64,000 bases of DNA from Leifsonia poae (GTDB lineage Bacteria > Actinomycetota > Actinomycetes > Actinomycetales > Microbacteriaceae). The position numbers and the translations under genes were made by a program. The notes under the pieces are model-generated. The model did not search any database, was not told the origin of the DNA, and saw only the letters and a list, made by a program, of their open reading frames with translations. Positions 48,162 to 57,011 of the stretch are shown here, piece after piece (positions within the stretch are counted from its first letter, which is position 1; each line of letters opens with the position of its first letter). Location: positions 62,001 through 126,000 of the forward strand of contig NZ_BSEN01000005.1 in assembly GCF_027921845.1 (NCBI RefSeq), in the 5' to 3' direction.

Positions 48162-50681
48162 ATGCCGACATCCGACAGTGAGATGGTCGAAATCGACGGA
48201 CACCGTCTCAAGCTGACCAATCTCGACAAGGTCCTGTACCCCGAGACCGGAACCACCAAAGCCGACGTGATCGGCTACTACAACGCGATCGCCGACGTGA
48301 TGATCCCCCACGTGCGCGATCGGGCGGCCACCCGCAAGCGCTGGGTTCACGGCGTCGGCACCGCCGACCATCCGGGTGAGGTCTTCTTCCAGAAGAACCT
48401 CGACGAGGGCACACCGAGCTGGGTGAAGCGCCGCACGATCAAGCACAAGACCAGCAGCAACGACTATCCGCTGGTCAACGACCGATCCACCCTCATCTGG
48501 CTGGCGCAGATCGCGTCGCTCGAGGTGCACGTTCCGCAATGGCGGATCTCGCGCAACGGCACGCCGAAGAACCCGGACCGCCTCGTGCTCGACCTGGATC
48601 CCGGGGAGGGCGTGACCCTCGTCGACTGCGCCGAGGTGGCGCAGCTCGCGCGCGACATCCTCGTCGACATGGGGCTCGATCCGATGCCCGTCACGAGCGG
48701 CTCGAAAGGAATCCATCTGTACGCCGCGCTCGACGGCAGTCAGACCAGCGACCAGATCTCGGCGGTCGCTCACGAGCTCGCGCGGGCGCTCGAGGCCGAC
48801 CATCCCGATCTGGTGGTCAGCGACATGAAGCGCGCGATCCGTGCCGGCAAGGTGTTCGTCGACTGGAGCCAGAACAGCGCGGCAAAGACCACGATCGCAC
48901 CGTACTCGCTGCGCGGCCGCCTGCACCCCACGGTCGCCGCCCCGCGCACCTGGCGCGAACTGGCCTCCAAGAAGCTCGCCCACCTCGACTACACCGAGGT
49001 GCTGGCCCGCGTGAAGCGACGCGGCGACCCGCTGGCCGACCTCTCGGCCGGTCACCTCGACGAGGAGGTGCACGGCGCCGCCGAAGACCGCCTGACGACG
49101 TACCGCAGCAAGCGCGATGCCGCGAAGACGCCCGAGCCCGTCCCCGAGGACACGCCGCACTCCACGAGCGGTCGCACGTTCGTCATCCAGGAGCATCACG
49201 CGCGTCGGCTGCACTGGGACTTCCGGCTGGAGCACGACGGCGTGCTCGTCAGCTGGGCACTGCCGAAGGGACCGCCGACCGACCCCGGGCAGAACCATCT
49301 CGCGGTCCACGTCGAGGACCACCCGCTCGAGTACGGCGCCTTCGAGGGCGACATACCGCATGGGGAATACGGCGCCGGGCACGTGACGATCTGGGATGCC
49401 GGTGACTACGACGTCGAGAAGTGGCGCGACGACAAGGAGGTCATCGTCACGCTGCACGGAACGCCCGGTGGCGGCCTCGGCGGCGACCGGAAGTTCGCGC
49501 TGATCCACACCGGCGGCGAGGGCAAGGCCGCGCAGAACTGGCTGATCCACCTGATGAAGCAGGATGACGCCACGGGCACAACGAAGAGCACGGCGAAGAG
49601 CGCCAAGGGCACCACGAAGAGCACCGCGAAAAGCACCGCCAATAGCACGAAGAGCACCACGAAGAAGGCGCCCACGACCGCGTCGGCCCGCACCACCGCG
49701 TCCGACACGACGATCACCGGCGCGCCGATCTCCCCCATGCTGGCCACCCTCGGCTCCGTCGCGGACGTGCACGACGAGGAGGACTGGGCCTTCGAGATGA
49801 AATGGGACGGCATCCGGGCGATCGCTGAGGTGCGCGGCGGCGCGCTCCGCCTCAGCACCCGCAACGGCAACGACGTCACGCGCAGTTACCCCGAGCTGAG
49901 CACGCTGGTCGATGTGGTCGGCGACCACGATGCGGTGCTCGACGGCGAGATCGTGACGCTCGACCCGCGCGGCCGACCCGACTTCGGCATCCTGCAGACC
50001 CGGATGGGCCTCACCAAGGCGGCCGAGGTCGAGGCCGCCATGAAGCGCGCTCCCGTGCACTACATGGTGTTCGATCTGCTCGAACTCGACGGCGAATCCC
50101 TGCGCTCACGCACCTACGACGAACGCCGTGCAGCGCTCGCGAAGAACGTGACGCCGCCCCGCGGGCACGCGGTGCAGGTTCCGCCGGCATTCGACGGCGA
50201 CCTCGAGCACGCCGTCGACAGCAGCCGGGAGCTCGGGCTCGAGGGCGTGATGGCCAAGCGCCGCGACGGCACCTACGCCACCGGGCGCCGGTCGCGCACC
50301 TGGATCAAGATCAAGCACCACCGGATGGCCGAAGTCGTGATCGCCGGCTGGCGACCCGGCAACGGCCGTCGGGCGAATGCGGTCGGGGCGCTTCTGCTGG
50401 GCATCCCGGACGGCGACGAGCTGCGCTACGTGGGAAAGGTGGGCACCGGCTTCACCGATGCGATGCTCGACGATCTCAAGACCAGGCTCTCCGCGCATCC
50501 GAGGAAGACGAGCCCGCTCACCGACGTGCCGTCGCTCGACGCCCGCGACGCGCACTGGGTGCGTCCCGAGCTGGTCGGCGAGGTGGAGTTCGCCGAGTGG
50601 ACGCCGACGAACCGGCTCCGTCAGCCGAGCTGGCGGGGGCTCCGCCTCGACAAGTCGATCGCGGACATCAATCCCGAGTAG
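48162..50681 (+). CDS. ligD: Multifunctional DNA ligase LigD
   Basis: An 839-residue NHEJ enzyme with domains in the order polymerase (about 1-290: LDLDPGEGV with the two catalytic Asp), 3'-phosphoesterase (about 325-470: FVIQEHHARRLHWDFRLEH, LPKGP) and ATP-dependent ligase (about 520-839: EMKWDGIRAI with adenylated K547, DGEIV, EGVMAKRRDGTY, WIKIKHH). A 45-residue linker before the ligase is built of Thr/Lys/Ser repeats (STAKS, TTKST). Order POL-PE-LIG is as in mycobacteria. It joins double-strand breaks with Ku, encoded divergently. Its last 14 nt overlap the convergent SnoaL-like gene. Confidence 0.95.
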   Translation: MPTSDSEMVEIDGHRLKLTNLDKVLYPETGTTKADVIGYYNAIADVMIPHVRDRAATRKRWVHGVGTADHPGEVFFQKNLDEGTPSWVKRRTIKHKTSSNDYPLVNDRSTLIWLAQIASLEVHVPQWRISRNGTPKNPDRLVLDLDPGEGVTLVDCAEVAQLARDILVDMGLDPMPVTSGSKGIHLYAALDGSQTSDQISAVAHELARALEADHPDLVVSDMKRAIRAGKVFVDWSQNSAAKTTIAPYSLRGRLHPTVAAPRTWRELASKKLAHLDYTEVLARVKRRGDPLADLSAGHLDEEVHGAAEDRLTTYRSKRDAAKTPEPVPEDTPHSTSGRTFVIQEHHARRLHWDFRLEHDGVLVSWALPKGPPTDPGQNHLAVHVEDHPLEYGAFEGDIPHGEYGAGHVTIWDAGDYDVEKWRDDKEVIVTLHGTPGGGLGGDRKFALIHTGGEGKAAQNWLIHLMKQDDATGTTKSTAKSAKGTTKSTAKSTANSTKSTTKKAPTTASARTTASDTTITGAPISPMLATLGSVADVHDEEDWAFEMKWDGIRAIAEVRGGALRLSTRNGNDVTRSYPELSTLVDVVGDHDAVLDGEIVTLDPRGRPDFGILQTRMGLTKAAEVEAAMKRAPVHYMVFDLLELDGESLRSRTYDERRAALAKNVTPPRGHAVQVPPAFDGDLEHAVDSSRELGLEGVMAKRRDGTYATGRRSRTWIKIKHHRMAEVVIAGWRPGNGRRANAVGALLLGIPDGDELRYVGKVGTGFTDAMLDDLKTRLSAHPRKTSPLTDVPSLDARDAHWVRPELVGEVEFAEWTPTNRLRQPSWRGLRLDKSIADINPE

Positions 50682-51051
50682 CGCCGGCGAGGTTGTCGCC
50701 GGACTCACGGTACGTTCCGTGACCGGCGACGACCAGGTCGCCGTCGAACTGCAGCACCTCGCAGACCAGGCCGCCGCGCTGGTTGCGGTAGTTGATCACG
50801 ACCGTGTCGAGTCCCGCGTAGACATCGACGATCTCGAAACGGAGGTCGGGGATGCGTCGCAGCCCCTCCTCCCAGTACTCCCGGATCGCGGCCTTTCCGC
50901 GCAGCACTCCATCGCTCCCGTCCAGCAGCTGGCGGGCGACAGGGGACGTGAACACCGCGTCGTCGCTGAAGTGTGCCAAGACGGCGTCGAGGTCGTGCGC
51001 GTTCCAGCCGGCGAGCCAGTCGTCGGCGAATGCCCGGGCGTCACTGATCAT
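50668..51051 (-). CDS. SnoaL/NTF2-like protein
   Basis: A 127-residue cone-shaped NTF2-like fold: FADDWLAGWNAHDLDAVLAHF opens the domain (residues about 8-28), FTSPVARQLL and EYWEEGLRRIPDL follow. Members include polyketide cyclases, dehydratases and ligand-binding proteins; no catalytic set is identifiable. ATG 51051 has AGGAG about 8 nt upstream and overlaps the stop of the upstream PAP2-kinase gene, so it is coupled to it. Convergent overlap with ligD. Confidence 0.83.
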   Translation of the reverse strand: MISDARAFADDWLAGWNAHDLDAVLAHFSDDAVFTSPVARQLLDGSDGVLRGKAAIREYWEEGLRRIPDLRFEIVDVYAGLDTVVINYRNQRGGLVCEVLQFDGDLVVAGHGTYRESGDNLAGATRD

Positions 51052-52634
51052 CCGTGGTTCTCCTTCTTGACAGGGGCGTACAGGCGCAGACCTGCGGGGA
51101 CGACGCGGATCGACAGGGGATGCGAACCGTCGGCGGCACGCGGAGTCTCCTTCGATGCCTCGCCGTCGTGCGCGTAGCCGGGGTCACCACTCGCGTTGTC
51201 GTACGTCACGACGCGGAGCTCGACGTCGGTGGACGCGTCGACCGCCGGCGGCCCCTGCAGGAACGGCATGCGGGCGGCGATCGTGTCGCCCCTGCCACCG
51301 AGGGCGAGCGCGAGCGCGCCCCGCGTCCGCGGCCTGCGATCGGCGCGCAGGATGCGGATGTCGAGCAGCCGGTCGTCGAGACGGCGTCGTTCGATCGGCG
51401 CGACCGTCACCGGGTAGTACCGGTCGACGCCGACGAAGATCGACCAGACCTTCTGTCGGCGACCGTCGAGCTCGACGTCGATCGGGTCGGCCATCCGCAG
51501 GATGCGCACCGCGGCGAGCGCCGCCGCGAGCGGCTTGCCGAGTCGCCTCTCGTGCTTCTCCCGCTCGGCCACGAACGCCGGGTAGATGCCGACGGATGCC
51601 GTGTTGAGCACCGTGATCGGCTCGCCGTCGGCGACGGTCAGCTCGGCCACGTCGACCGGACGGCCCGATCCGGCGATCAGCGCATCGATGGCGCTGTCGA
51701 CCGATTCGAGCAGCGCCGCCTTGGCGAAGTGATTGAACGTTCCACCGGGCATCACCATGAGCGGCAGGTCGACCCGCCGGGCGGTGCCGGCCATCGCTGC
51801 GACCGATCCGTCGCCGCCGTAGATGCCGAGCACACGCGGCGGTGTCGGCGACGCGAGTGCGGCATCCACCAGCTCGGCGATGTCGTCGCCCTTCTTCAAC
51901 TCGTGGACGACGGCTCGGGGCAGCCGGTGGCGCAGCCGCGGGATCGGGCTGGGTCGGCCCGCATCGTGTCCGGAGTTCGGGTTGACGACGATGAACGCCC
52001 CCTCGCCGTCGGGCAGGCTCGGCAGGTCCAGCGTGGCGGCCGTCGGCGCCTCGCGCAGCCGGGCTAGCGGGACGGGCTTCGAGGGGACGATGGCCTTGCC
52101 GATCAGCGCGGCCGTCATCCCGATGATCGCTCCACCCGCGACATCAGACGCCCAGTGCGCGCCGGTGTGCAACCGGGAGTATCCGACGGCGGCGGCCAGG
52201 GGCGCGAGCGCAGCGCCCGTCTGGGGAGACTCGAGCGCCGCGCCCGTGGCGAACGCGACGGCACTGGCCGTGTGGCCGGACGGGAACGACGGCGACGTGG
52301 GCGTGCGGTCGAGACGGCGGGAGATCGGGATGGAGGTGAGGGCCGGCCGCTCGCCGCCGACCAGCTGCTTGCCGATCAGGTTGGCGAGCGCGCTCGCGAT
52401 GCCGAGCGATGCCAGTCCGCGCGCCGCGGCGCGCGGCTTGCCCAGCGCCATGAGCACACCGGCTGCCGCGAACCAGAGCACACCGTGGTTCGCCGCGGTC
52501 GAGAGATCACGCCAGAACGCGTCGGCGCCACGGATCGTGCGACGCGCGTTGATCCGGCGGGCGATGCGCTCGTCGGCGCGTTCGATGCGCTTCGGCAGGT
52601 CGAAGGATGTGCGGCGACGGCGGTGCGGGGACAT
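51048..52634 (-). CDS. PAP2 phosphatase-diacylglycerol kinase fusion
   Basis: A 528-residue two-domain lipid enzyme. Residues 40-210 form a membrane PAP2 phosphatase with all three motifs: KQLVGGERP, SFPSGHTAS and SRLHTGAHWASDVAGG. Residues 230-520 form a diacylglycerol kinase catalytic domain: FIVVNPNSG, IYGGDGSVAAMAG (GGDG) and MPGGTFNHFAK. Such fusions are known in actinobacteria and may interconvert phosphatidate/diacylglycerol or act on undecaprenyl phosphates. Leaderless-type promoter, and one TANNNT pair with the divergent gene at 52697. Confidence 0.9.
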   Translation of the reverse strand: MSPHRRRRTSFDLPKRIERADERIARRINARRTIRGADAFWRDLSTAANHGVLWFAAAGVLMALGKPRAAARGLASLGIASALANLIGKQLVGGERPALTSIPISRRLDRTPTSPSFPSGHTASAVAFATGAALESPQTGAALAPLAAAVGYSRLHTGAHWASDVAGGAIIGMTAALIGKAIVPSKPVPLARLREAPTAATLDLPSLPDGEGAFIVVNPNSGHDAGRPSPIPRLRHRLPRAVVHELKKGDDIAELVDAALASPTPPRVLGIYGGDGSVAAMAGTARRVDLPLMVMPGGTFNHFAKAALLESVDSAIDALIAGSGRPVDVAELTVADGEPITVLNTASVGIYPAFVAEREKHERRLGKPLAAALAAVRILRMADPIDVELDGRRQKVWSIFVGVDRYYPVTVAPIERRRLDDRLLDIRILRADRRPRTRGALALALGGRGDTIAARMPFLQGPPAVDASTDVELRVVTYDNASGDPGYAHDGEASKETPRAADGSHPLSIRVVPAGLRLYAPVKKENHG

Positions 52635-52640
52635 GCCCCC

Positions 52641-52646
52641 ACCATA
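52641..52646 (-). promoter_or_regulatory. -10 element, leaderless promoter of the PAP2-kinase gene
   Basis: TATGGT on the minus strand, 6 nt before ATG 52634. Confidence 0.55.
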
Positions 52647-52683
52647 CCCAGCGGCGTTTTCGTTGCCAGGGCGCGCTCGGCGC

Positions 52684-52689
52684 TAGGAT
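52684..52689 (+). promoter_or_regulatory. -10 element, leaderless promoter of a small membrane protein gene
   Basis: TAGGAT ends 7 nt before GTG 52697, with TTGCCA at 52663-52668 as a possible -35 (15-nt spacer). Confidence 0.55.
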
Positions 52690-52696
52690 TTCCTTC

Positions 52697-53128
52697 GTGA
52701 GCACAACACACGTACACGAGAGCACGACCGCCGACATCGACGACGAGCACGGCACGCTCGTCCGCAGCCTGAGCGCCGTTCTGCCCGGCCCCCTCGGCTC
52801 GATCATCGCCACGGTCGTCGTGCTGGTCTCGCTCGTGTTCCTGGTGATCAGCGTCGTCACGACCTGGACCGGCAATGCCGACAACTTCCTGCCGCTGTTC
52901 CAGGTGTTCGTGGCCGGCACGGTCGTCTCGCTCAACGCGATCTACGCTCGCAAGACCTTCAGCTACGTGATCACGCTCATCGGCGCCATCCTGTGGCTCT
53001 GGGTCTCCGTCACGCCGTTCCTGCCGTTCTGGCAGGTCGTCCTCCAGGCCGTCACGGTGACGATCATGGCGGCCGGCCTCGTCTTCTCGCTCGCGGCCGT
53101 CGCGCAGAGCAAGAAGCCCCGCTTCTGA
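52697..53128 (+). CDS. Four-helix membrane protein of unknown function
   Basis: A 143-residue protein, not recognised. A polar N-terminal 25 residues (VSTTHVHESTTADIDDEH) are followed by four hydrophobic helices at about 35-57, 65-85, 88-107 and 112-135, ending KKPRF. GTG start set by -10 spacing. The next MFS gene begins at or before its stop, so the two are probably co-expressed. Confidence 0.75.
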   Translation: MSTTHVHESTTADIDDEHGTLVRSLSAVLPGPLGSIIATVVVLVSLVFLVISVVTTWTGNADNFLPLFQVFVAGTVVSLNAIYARKTFSYVITLIGAILWLWVSVTPFLPFWQVVLQAVTVTIMAAGLVFSLAAVAQSKKPRF

Positions 53129-54468
53129 CCCGCGAGCCCGTCACGAAGGAGCCCGACGATACGACGCTGACGCGTCGTCGTCATTTCGTCGACCTCTCCC
53201 CGCTGCGCGAGAGCCCGGCGTTCGCACGCCTCTGGTTCGGCGGCGCGATCTCCGGCATCGGCAGCCAGATGACCATCGTCGCTGTCGGGCTGCACATCTA
53301 CGATCTCACGGGCTCGACCCTCGCGGTCGCGCTCGTCGCCCTGTTCGCCCTCGTGCCGATGATCGTCTTCGGGCTCTACGGCGGCGTGCTCGCCGACGCC
53401 TTCGACCGCCGGATCGTGGCCCTGGTCACGGCGATCGTCGCCTGGACGTCGACGGCCGGCATCGCCGTCTTCGCCTGGCTCGACGTGCAGGTCGTCTGGC
53501 CGCTCTACGTGCTGACCACGATCAACGCGGTCGCGTCCGTCGTCATCGGAGCCACCCGGCAGGCGATCACGCCGCGACTGCTCCCCACCCGGCTGCTCCC
53601 CGCGGCGAGCGCGCTCGGCGGCATCAGCATGGGCGTGATGGTCACCGTCGGCCCCGCGCTCGCCGGCCTGCTGGTCGCCACCGTCGGCATCAGCTGGACG
53701 TACACGATCGACGTGGTCCTGTTCACCGCGGCCTTCCTCGGTATCTTCACGCTGCCGCGCATCGTGCCGGAGGGAGAGCGGCAGAGCGCCGGGCTGGAGT
53801 CGGTGCTCTTCGGACTCCGCTTCCTGAAGACGGCGCCGAATCTGCGCATGACGTTCGTGCTCGACATCATCGCGATGACCTTCGGACAGCCGCGCGCCCT
53901 GTTCCCCGCTGTCGGCGCGCTGCTGATCGGCGGCGGCCCCGTCACAGTCGGCATCCTCACCGCGGCCGGCGCAGTCGGCACGCTGCTCTCCAGCGTCTTC
54001 TCGGGACGCCTCGGCCACGTGCGCTGGCAGGGCCGCGCGGTCGGGCGAGCGATCATGGTCTACGGTGCGTGCATCCTGGGCTTCGGCATCGTGCTCGCCG
54101 TCGTCGCCTTCGGAGGCTTCACCGGCACCGGGCAGAACATCGCCGACGCCAATCTGCCGGCATTGATCGCCGCCGCGGTGCTGCTGGCGGGTTCCGGCGC
54201 GGCCGACAACGTCAGCTCGATCTTCCGGGTGACCATCCTGCAGGCCTCGGCGCCGGACGTGATGCGCGGTCGACTGCAGGGGATCTTCACGGTGGTCGTC
54301 ACCGGCGGACCGCGCCTCGGCGACCTCTACATCGGAGTGCTCGCCCTGACCGGCGCGCTCTGGTTCCCTCCGCTCCTCGGTGGGCTGATCATCATCGTGC
54401 TCGTGGCCACGATCGTGCGGGTGCAGGGATCGTTCCGCCGATACGACGCCCTCGCCCCGACCCCGTAA
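53125..54468 (+). CDS. MFS transporter, enterobactin-exporter (EntS)-like; unusual start
   Basis: A twelve-helix major facilitator of about 447 residues. FARLWFGGAISGIGSQMTIVA, LADAFDRRIVALV and TRQAITPRLLPTRLLPAASAL are typical of the EntS/DHA3 group, which export siderophores, drugs or other small molecules. The start is uncertain. In frame, no ATG, GTG or TTG occurs between GTG 52993 (which would overlap the upstream gene by 136 nt) and a Met inside helix 1. CTG 53125 overlaps the upstream stop (CTGA) and has AAGAAG about 10 nt upstream, so I use it, with low certainty. The protein body itself is secure. Confidence 0.75.
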   Translation: MTREPVTKEPDDTTLTRRRHFVDLSPLRESPAFARLWFGGAISGIGSQMTIVAVGLHIYDLTGSTLAVALVALFALVPMIVFGLYGGVLADAFDRRIVALVTAIVAWTSTAGIAVFAWLDVQVVWPLYVLTTINAVASVVIGATRQAITPRLLPTRLLPAASALGGISMGVMVTVGPALAGLLVATVGISWTYTIDVVLFTAAFLGIFTLPRIVPEGERQSAGLESVLFGLRFLKTAPNLRMTFVLDIIAMTFGQPRALFPAVGALLIGGGPVTVGILTAAGAVGTLLSSVFSGRLGHVRWQGRAVGRAIMVYGACILGFGIVLAVVAFGGFTGTGQNIADANLPALIAAAVLLAGSGAADNVSSIFRVTILQASAPDVMRGRLQGIFTVVVTGGPRLGDLYIGVLALTGALWFPPLLGGLIIIVLVATIVRVQGSFRRYDALAPTP

Positions 54469-54497
54469 ACCCTCGACCCGAACCCGTAACGGCGGCG

Positions 54498-55148
54498 CTA
54501 CGGGCGGGCGCGGATGCGCCGGGCCAGCTGCGGGTAGTCGATGACCAGCCCGTCGGCATCCACCGTGAGGTCTGCGGTGAAGTCGCGCGTCGCGCTCTGA
54601 TATCGCACGACTCCGTGCCCCGCGGCGGGATCGTACGGGGCGGCCGAGGAATACACCTGATCGCTGCGCACGACCTCCAGCGACGGGAGCGCGACCCAGG
54701 CCATCACGAGGTGCCGCTCCTCGGTCGGGGCGGCGAGCAGACCGAGCCGCAGGATCGGCATCGTGTTCGTCACCGGGCACAGGGCCAGGTCGCAGTCGAG
54801 CGCCCCGGCGAGCGAGAGCGGATCCGCGATGCCGGGCTCGCCGAGCGGGACACCCTGATGGACCGCGTGCCCACTCGTCCCGGTGTCGCTGGTCCAGCGG
54901 CCGTGGGCATCCCGCGCGAGCACGAGGCGGCGTCTCCAGCCACGGCCGGACACCGCGACGTCGAGACGCGACGTCACCCACCCCTCGCCGGTCTCGAGCG
55001 ACCAGTTCGTCACGTAGTCGGTCGTGCGGGAGACCCCGAGGGCGTCGAGCCGGTCGGCCGCCAGGGTGACGGTGGCCGCCTCCAGCCGCTCCGGATCGTC
55101 GTCGCCGATCCACTCGACGTGTCGCACGGAGCCGCGCATCCCGTTCAT
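54498..55148 (-). CDS. Putative glycolipid-binding (DUF1089-type) protein
   Basis: A 216-residue protein. VEWIGDDDPERLEAATVTL near the start, TNWSLETGEGWVTSRLDVAV and FTADLTVDADGLVIDYPQL are typical of the actinobacterial putative glycolipid-binding family, a SCAB/barrel fold. No catalytic residues or signal peptide are evident. ATG 55148 overlaps the DinB gene stop (ATGA). An in-frame ATG three codons later is an alternative. Function is unproven. Confidence 0.75.
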   Translation of the reverse strand: MNGMRGSVRHVEWIGDDDPERLEAATVTLAADRLDALGVSRTTDYVTNWSLETGEGWVTSRLDVAVSGRGWRRRLVLARDAHGRWTSDTGTSGHAVHQGVPLGEPGIADPLSLAGALDCDLALCPVTNTMPILRLGLLAAPTEERHLVMAWVALPSLEVVRSDQVYSSAAPYDPAAGHGVVRYQSATRDFTADLTVDADGLVIDYPQLARRIRARP

Positions 55149-55657
55149 CGCCTCTCGAGCACCCCGCGCGCGAAAGCGGCCTGCCCGGCGTGCTGCAGGT
55201 CGTCGGAGATCACGCTCACCAGGCGGACGCCCAGGGTGACGGGCGGGTCCCAGGCCTCGTCGACGACGCGGCCGAGGTCGCGGTCGGTCACGGTGCGCAG
55301 ATAGGCGACGGTGCGGTGGTGCACGTCGTCGTGATAGCCGAACAGCTCCACGGCACCGACGCCCTCGAGCGCGCCGACCTCGTCGGGCGTGTGGCCGTAG
55401 CCGGTGTCGTAGCGGTCGAACGGCAGCCCGAAGCGGTCGGACCAGCCGTCGTCGATCCACGCCTGGGTCTGGCCCGCGACGTCGGAGACGTGGTCGTCCT
55501 GGATCCGCGTCAGGTGCCACACCAGCCACGCGATCGAGTTGCTGCCGGGGTCGATCCGCTCGCCGAGCAGGGCGGGCTCGAGGCCGCCCACCGTACTGCG
55601 CACCACCTGCGCGATGCGGTCGAAGGCGTCGATGAGCAGGTCGGTGGATGCGGTCAC
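55145..55657 (-). CDS. DinB-family/DUF664 protein
   Basis: A 170-residue four-helix bundle. WLVWHLTRIQDDHVSD (about 44-59) and SDDLQHAGQAAFARG near the end carry the His residues that make the metal site of DinB-like proteins (H49, H56 and H157 or so); a third is in YHDDVHHR. Relatives include mycothiol-dependent transferases of DUF664 type. GTG 55657 has GGAGG 6 nt upstream. First gene of a two-gene unit with the glycolipid-binding-type protein. Confidence 0.82.
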   Translation of the reverse strand: MTASTDLLIDAFDRIAQVVRSTVGGLEPALLGERIDPGSNSIAWLVWHLTRIQDDHVSDVAGQTQAWIDDGWSDRFGLPFDRYDTGYGHTPDEVGALEGVGAVELFGYHDDVHHRTVAYLRTVTDRDLGRVVDEAWDPPVTLGVRLVSVISDDLQHAGQAAFARGVLERR

Positions 55658-55799
55658 GCTGTCCTCCAGGGTCTCGGGTTGCCGTCTCCTACGCAGGGTA
55701 CGCTCACATCCCTGACAGCCCTGAGCGGAGTCGTCGTCGGACCCGCAGCCCTCACCACGGCCGCCGCGGGCGGCGTCCAGTCCCGAGCGCGCGACGTCC

Positions 55800-56975
55800 C
55801 TAGCGCGCGACCGGGGATGCCGGCAGTGCCACCGGCGCAGCAGGCCCCACATAGCGCGACGACGGCCGCACGATCTTGCCGTCCGCCGCCTGCTCGAGGA
55901 CGTGCGCCGTCCAGCCGACGACGCGCGCGGCGGCGAACGTCGGAGTGAACATGGCCCGCGGAATCCCGCACAGCTCCATCACCACGGCCGCATAGAACTC
56001 GACGTTGGTGTGCAGCTCGCGCCCCGGCTTCATCCGCTCCAGCAACTCCTGCACCCGGCGCTCCACAGCGACCGCGAACGCCACCCTGGCACCTCCGATG
56101 CCCTCGGCGATCCCGCGGAGCATCCGTGAACGCGGATCCTCGGTTCGGTAGACGGCATGACCGAAGCCCATGATGCGACCCCCGGAATCGATCGTGCGGG
56201 TGACCCACTCGTCGATCCGGTCCCCCGTGCCGATCTCGTCGAGCGTGTCGAGGGCACGGCTCGGGGCGCCTCCGTGGAGCGGACCTCCGAGGGCACCGAG
56301 GGCGCCGCCGACCGCAGCGGCGAGGTCGGCGCCGGTGGAGGCGATGACGCGCGCCGCGAAGGTCGAGGCGTTGAATCCGTGATCGATCGCGGCGGTCATG
56401 TAGGCGCTCAGAGCGTGCTCGTGCCGCGCATCCGGTACCCGGCCGGTGACCATGCGGAGGTAGTCGGCGACGTAGCCCAGATCGTCGCGCGGTGCGAGCG
56501 GCTCCCTGCCCTCGGCCAGGGCGTGCAGCGATGCGAGCAGCACCGGCGTGATCGCGCTCACCCGGATCGCGTCGGCGATGCGCTCGTCCTCGCTCTCGTC
56601 GTAGAGCGGCCGGATGCGGTCGTGCGCGGCGACCGCGGCCAGCGCCATCCGGAGCCCCGCCAGCGGGTCGCGGTCGCCGGTGAGGCCGGCGATGGCGGGA
56701 AGCAGCTCGGCGACCCCGGGTGGCACCGACCGCGCCTGCGCGATCCGCGACCGGAAGGCCGCCAGCTGCTCCGCGTCGGGCAGCGAGCCGACGAGCAGCA
56801 GGTGCCAGGCCTCCTCGAACGTGCGGGTGCTCGCCAGGTCGATCGCCGAGTACTGGCGGTAGTGGTAGAAGCCCTCGTGCCCGCGCACGTCGCCCAGCGT
56901 CGTCTCGGCGGCGACCACGTTGGTCAGGCCGCGGGGCACATCGATGAGGGTGTCGTCCATCCGGTCCGTCTGCAT
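55800..56975 (-). CDS. Citrate/2-methylcitrate synthase family protein
   Basis: A 391-residue citrate-synthase-fold enzyme that condenses an acyl-CoA with oxaloacetate. First catalytic His is in GPLHGGAP (H234), the second in GFGHAVYR (H273), and R280s in DPRSR binds substrate. The position of the usual catalytic Asp (NVDFY) is Glu here (NVEFY, E326). This change may be a subfamily trait, as I recall it elsewhere in actinobacteria. Whether it makes citrate or 2-methylcitrate cannot be told. Start is ATG 56975 (MQTDRMDDTL); a second ATG at 56960 is possible. Divergent from a helix-turn-helix citrate-synthase gene. Confidence 0.87.
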   Translation of the reverse strand: MQTDRMDDTLIDVPRGLTNVVAAETTLGDVRGHEGFYHYRQYSAIDLASTRTFEEAWHLLLVGSLPDAEQLAAFRSRIAQARSVPPGVAELLPAIAGLTGDRDPLAGLRMALAAVAAHDRIRPLYDESEDERIADAIRVSAITPVLLASLHALAEGREPLAPRDDLGYVADYLRMVTGRVPDARHEHALSAYMTAAIDHGFNASTFAARVIASTGADLAAAVGGALGALGGPLHGGAPSRALDTLDEIGTGDRIDEWVTRTIDSGGRIMGFGHAVYRTEDPRSRMLRGIAEGIGGARVAFAVAVERRVQELLERMKPGRELHTNVEFYAAVVMELCGIPRAMFTPTFAAARVVGWTAHVLEQAADGKIVRPSSRYVGPAAPVALPASPVAR

Positions 56976-57011
56976 GGTATTAGTGTGAGCATGGACGCAC
57001 GCAGCGTCAAT

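Noticed and set aside
52963-55113. A 716-codon minus-strand frame opposite the MFS gene
   Set aside because: Asp/Arg/Gly repeat-like composition typical of shadows; the MFS and downstream proteins are real.
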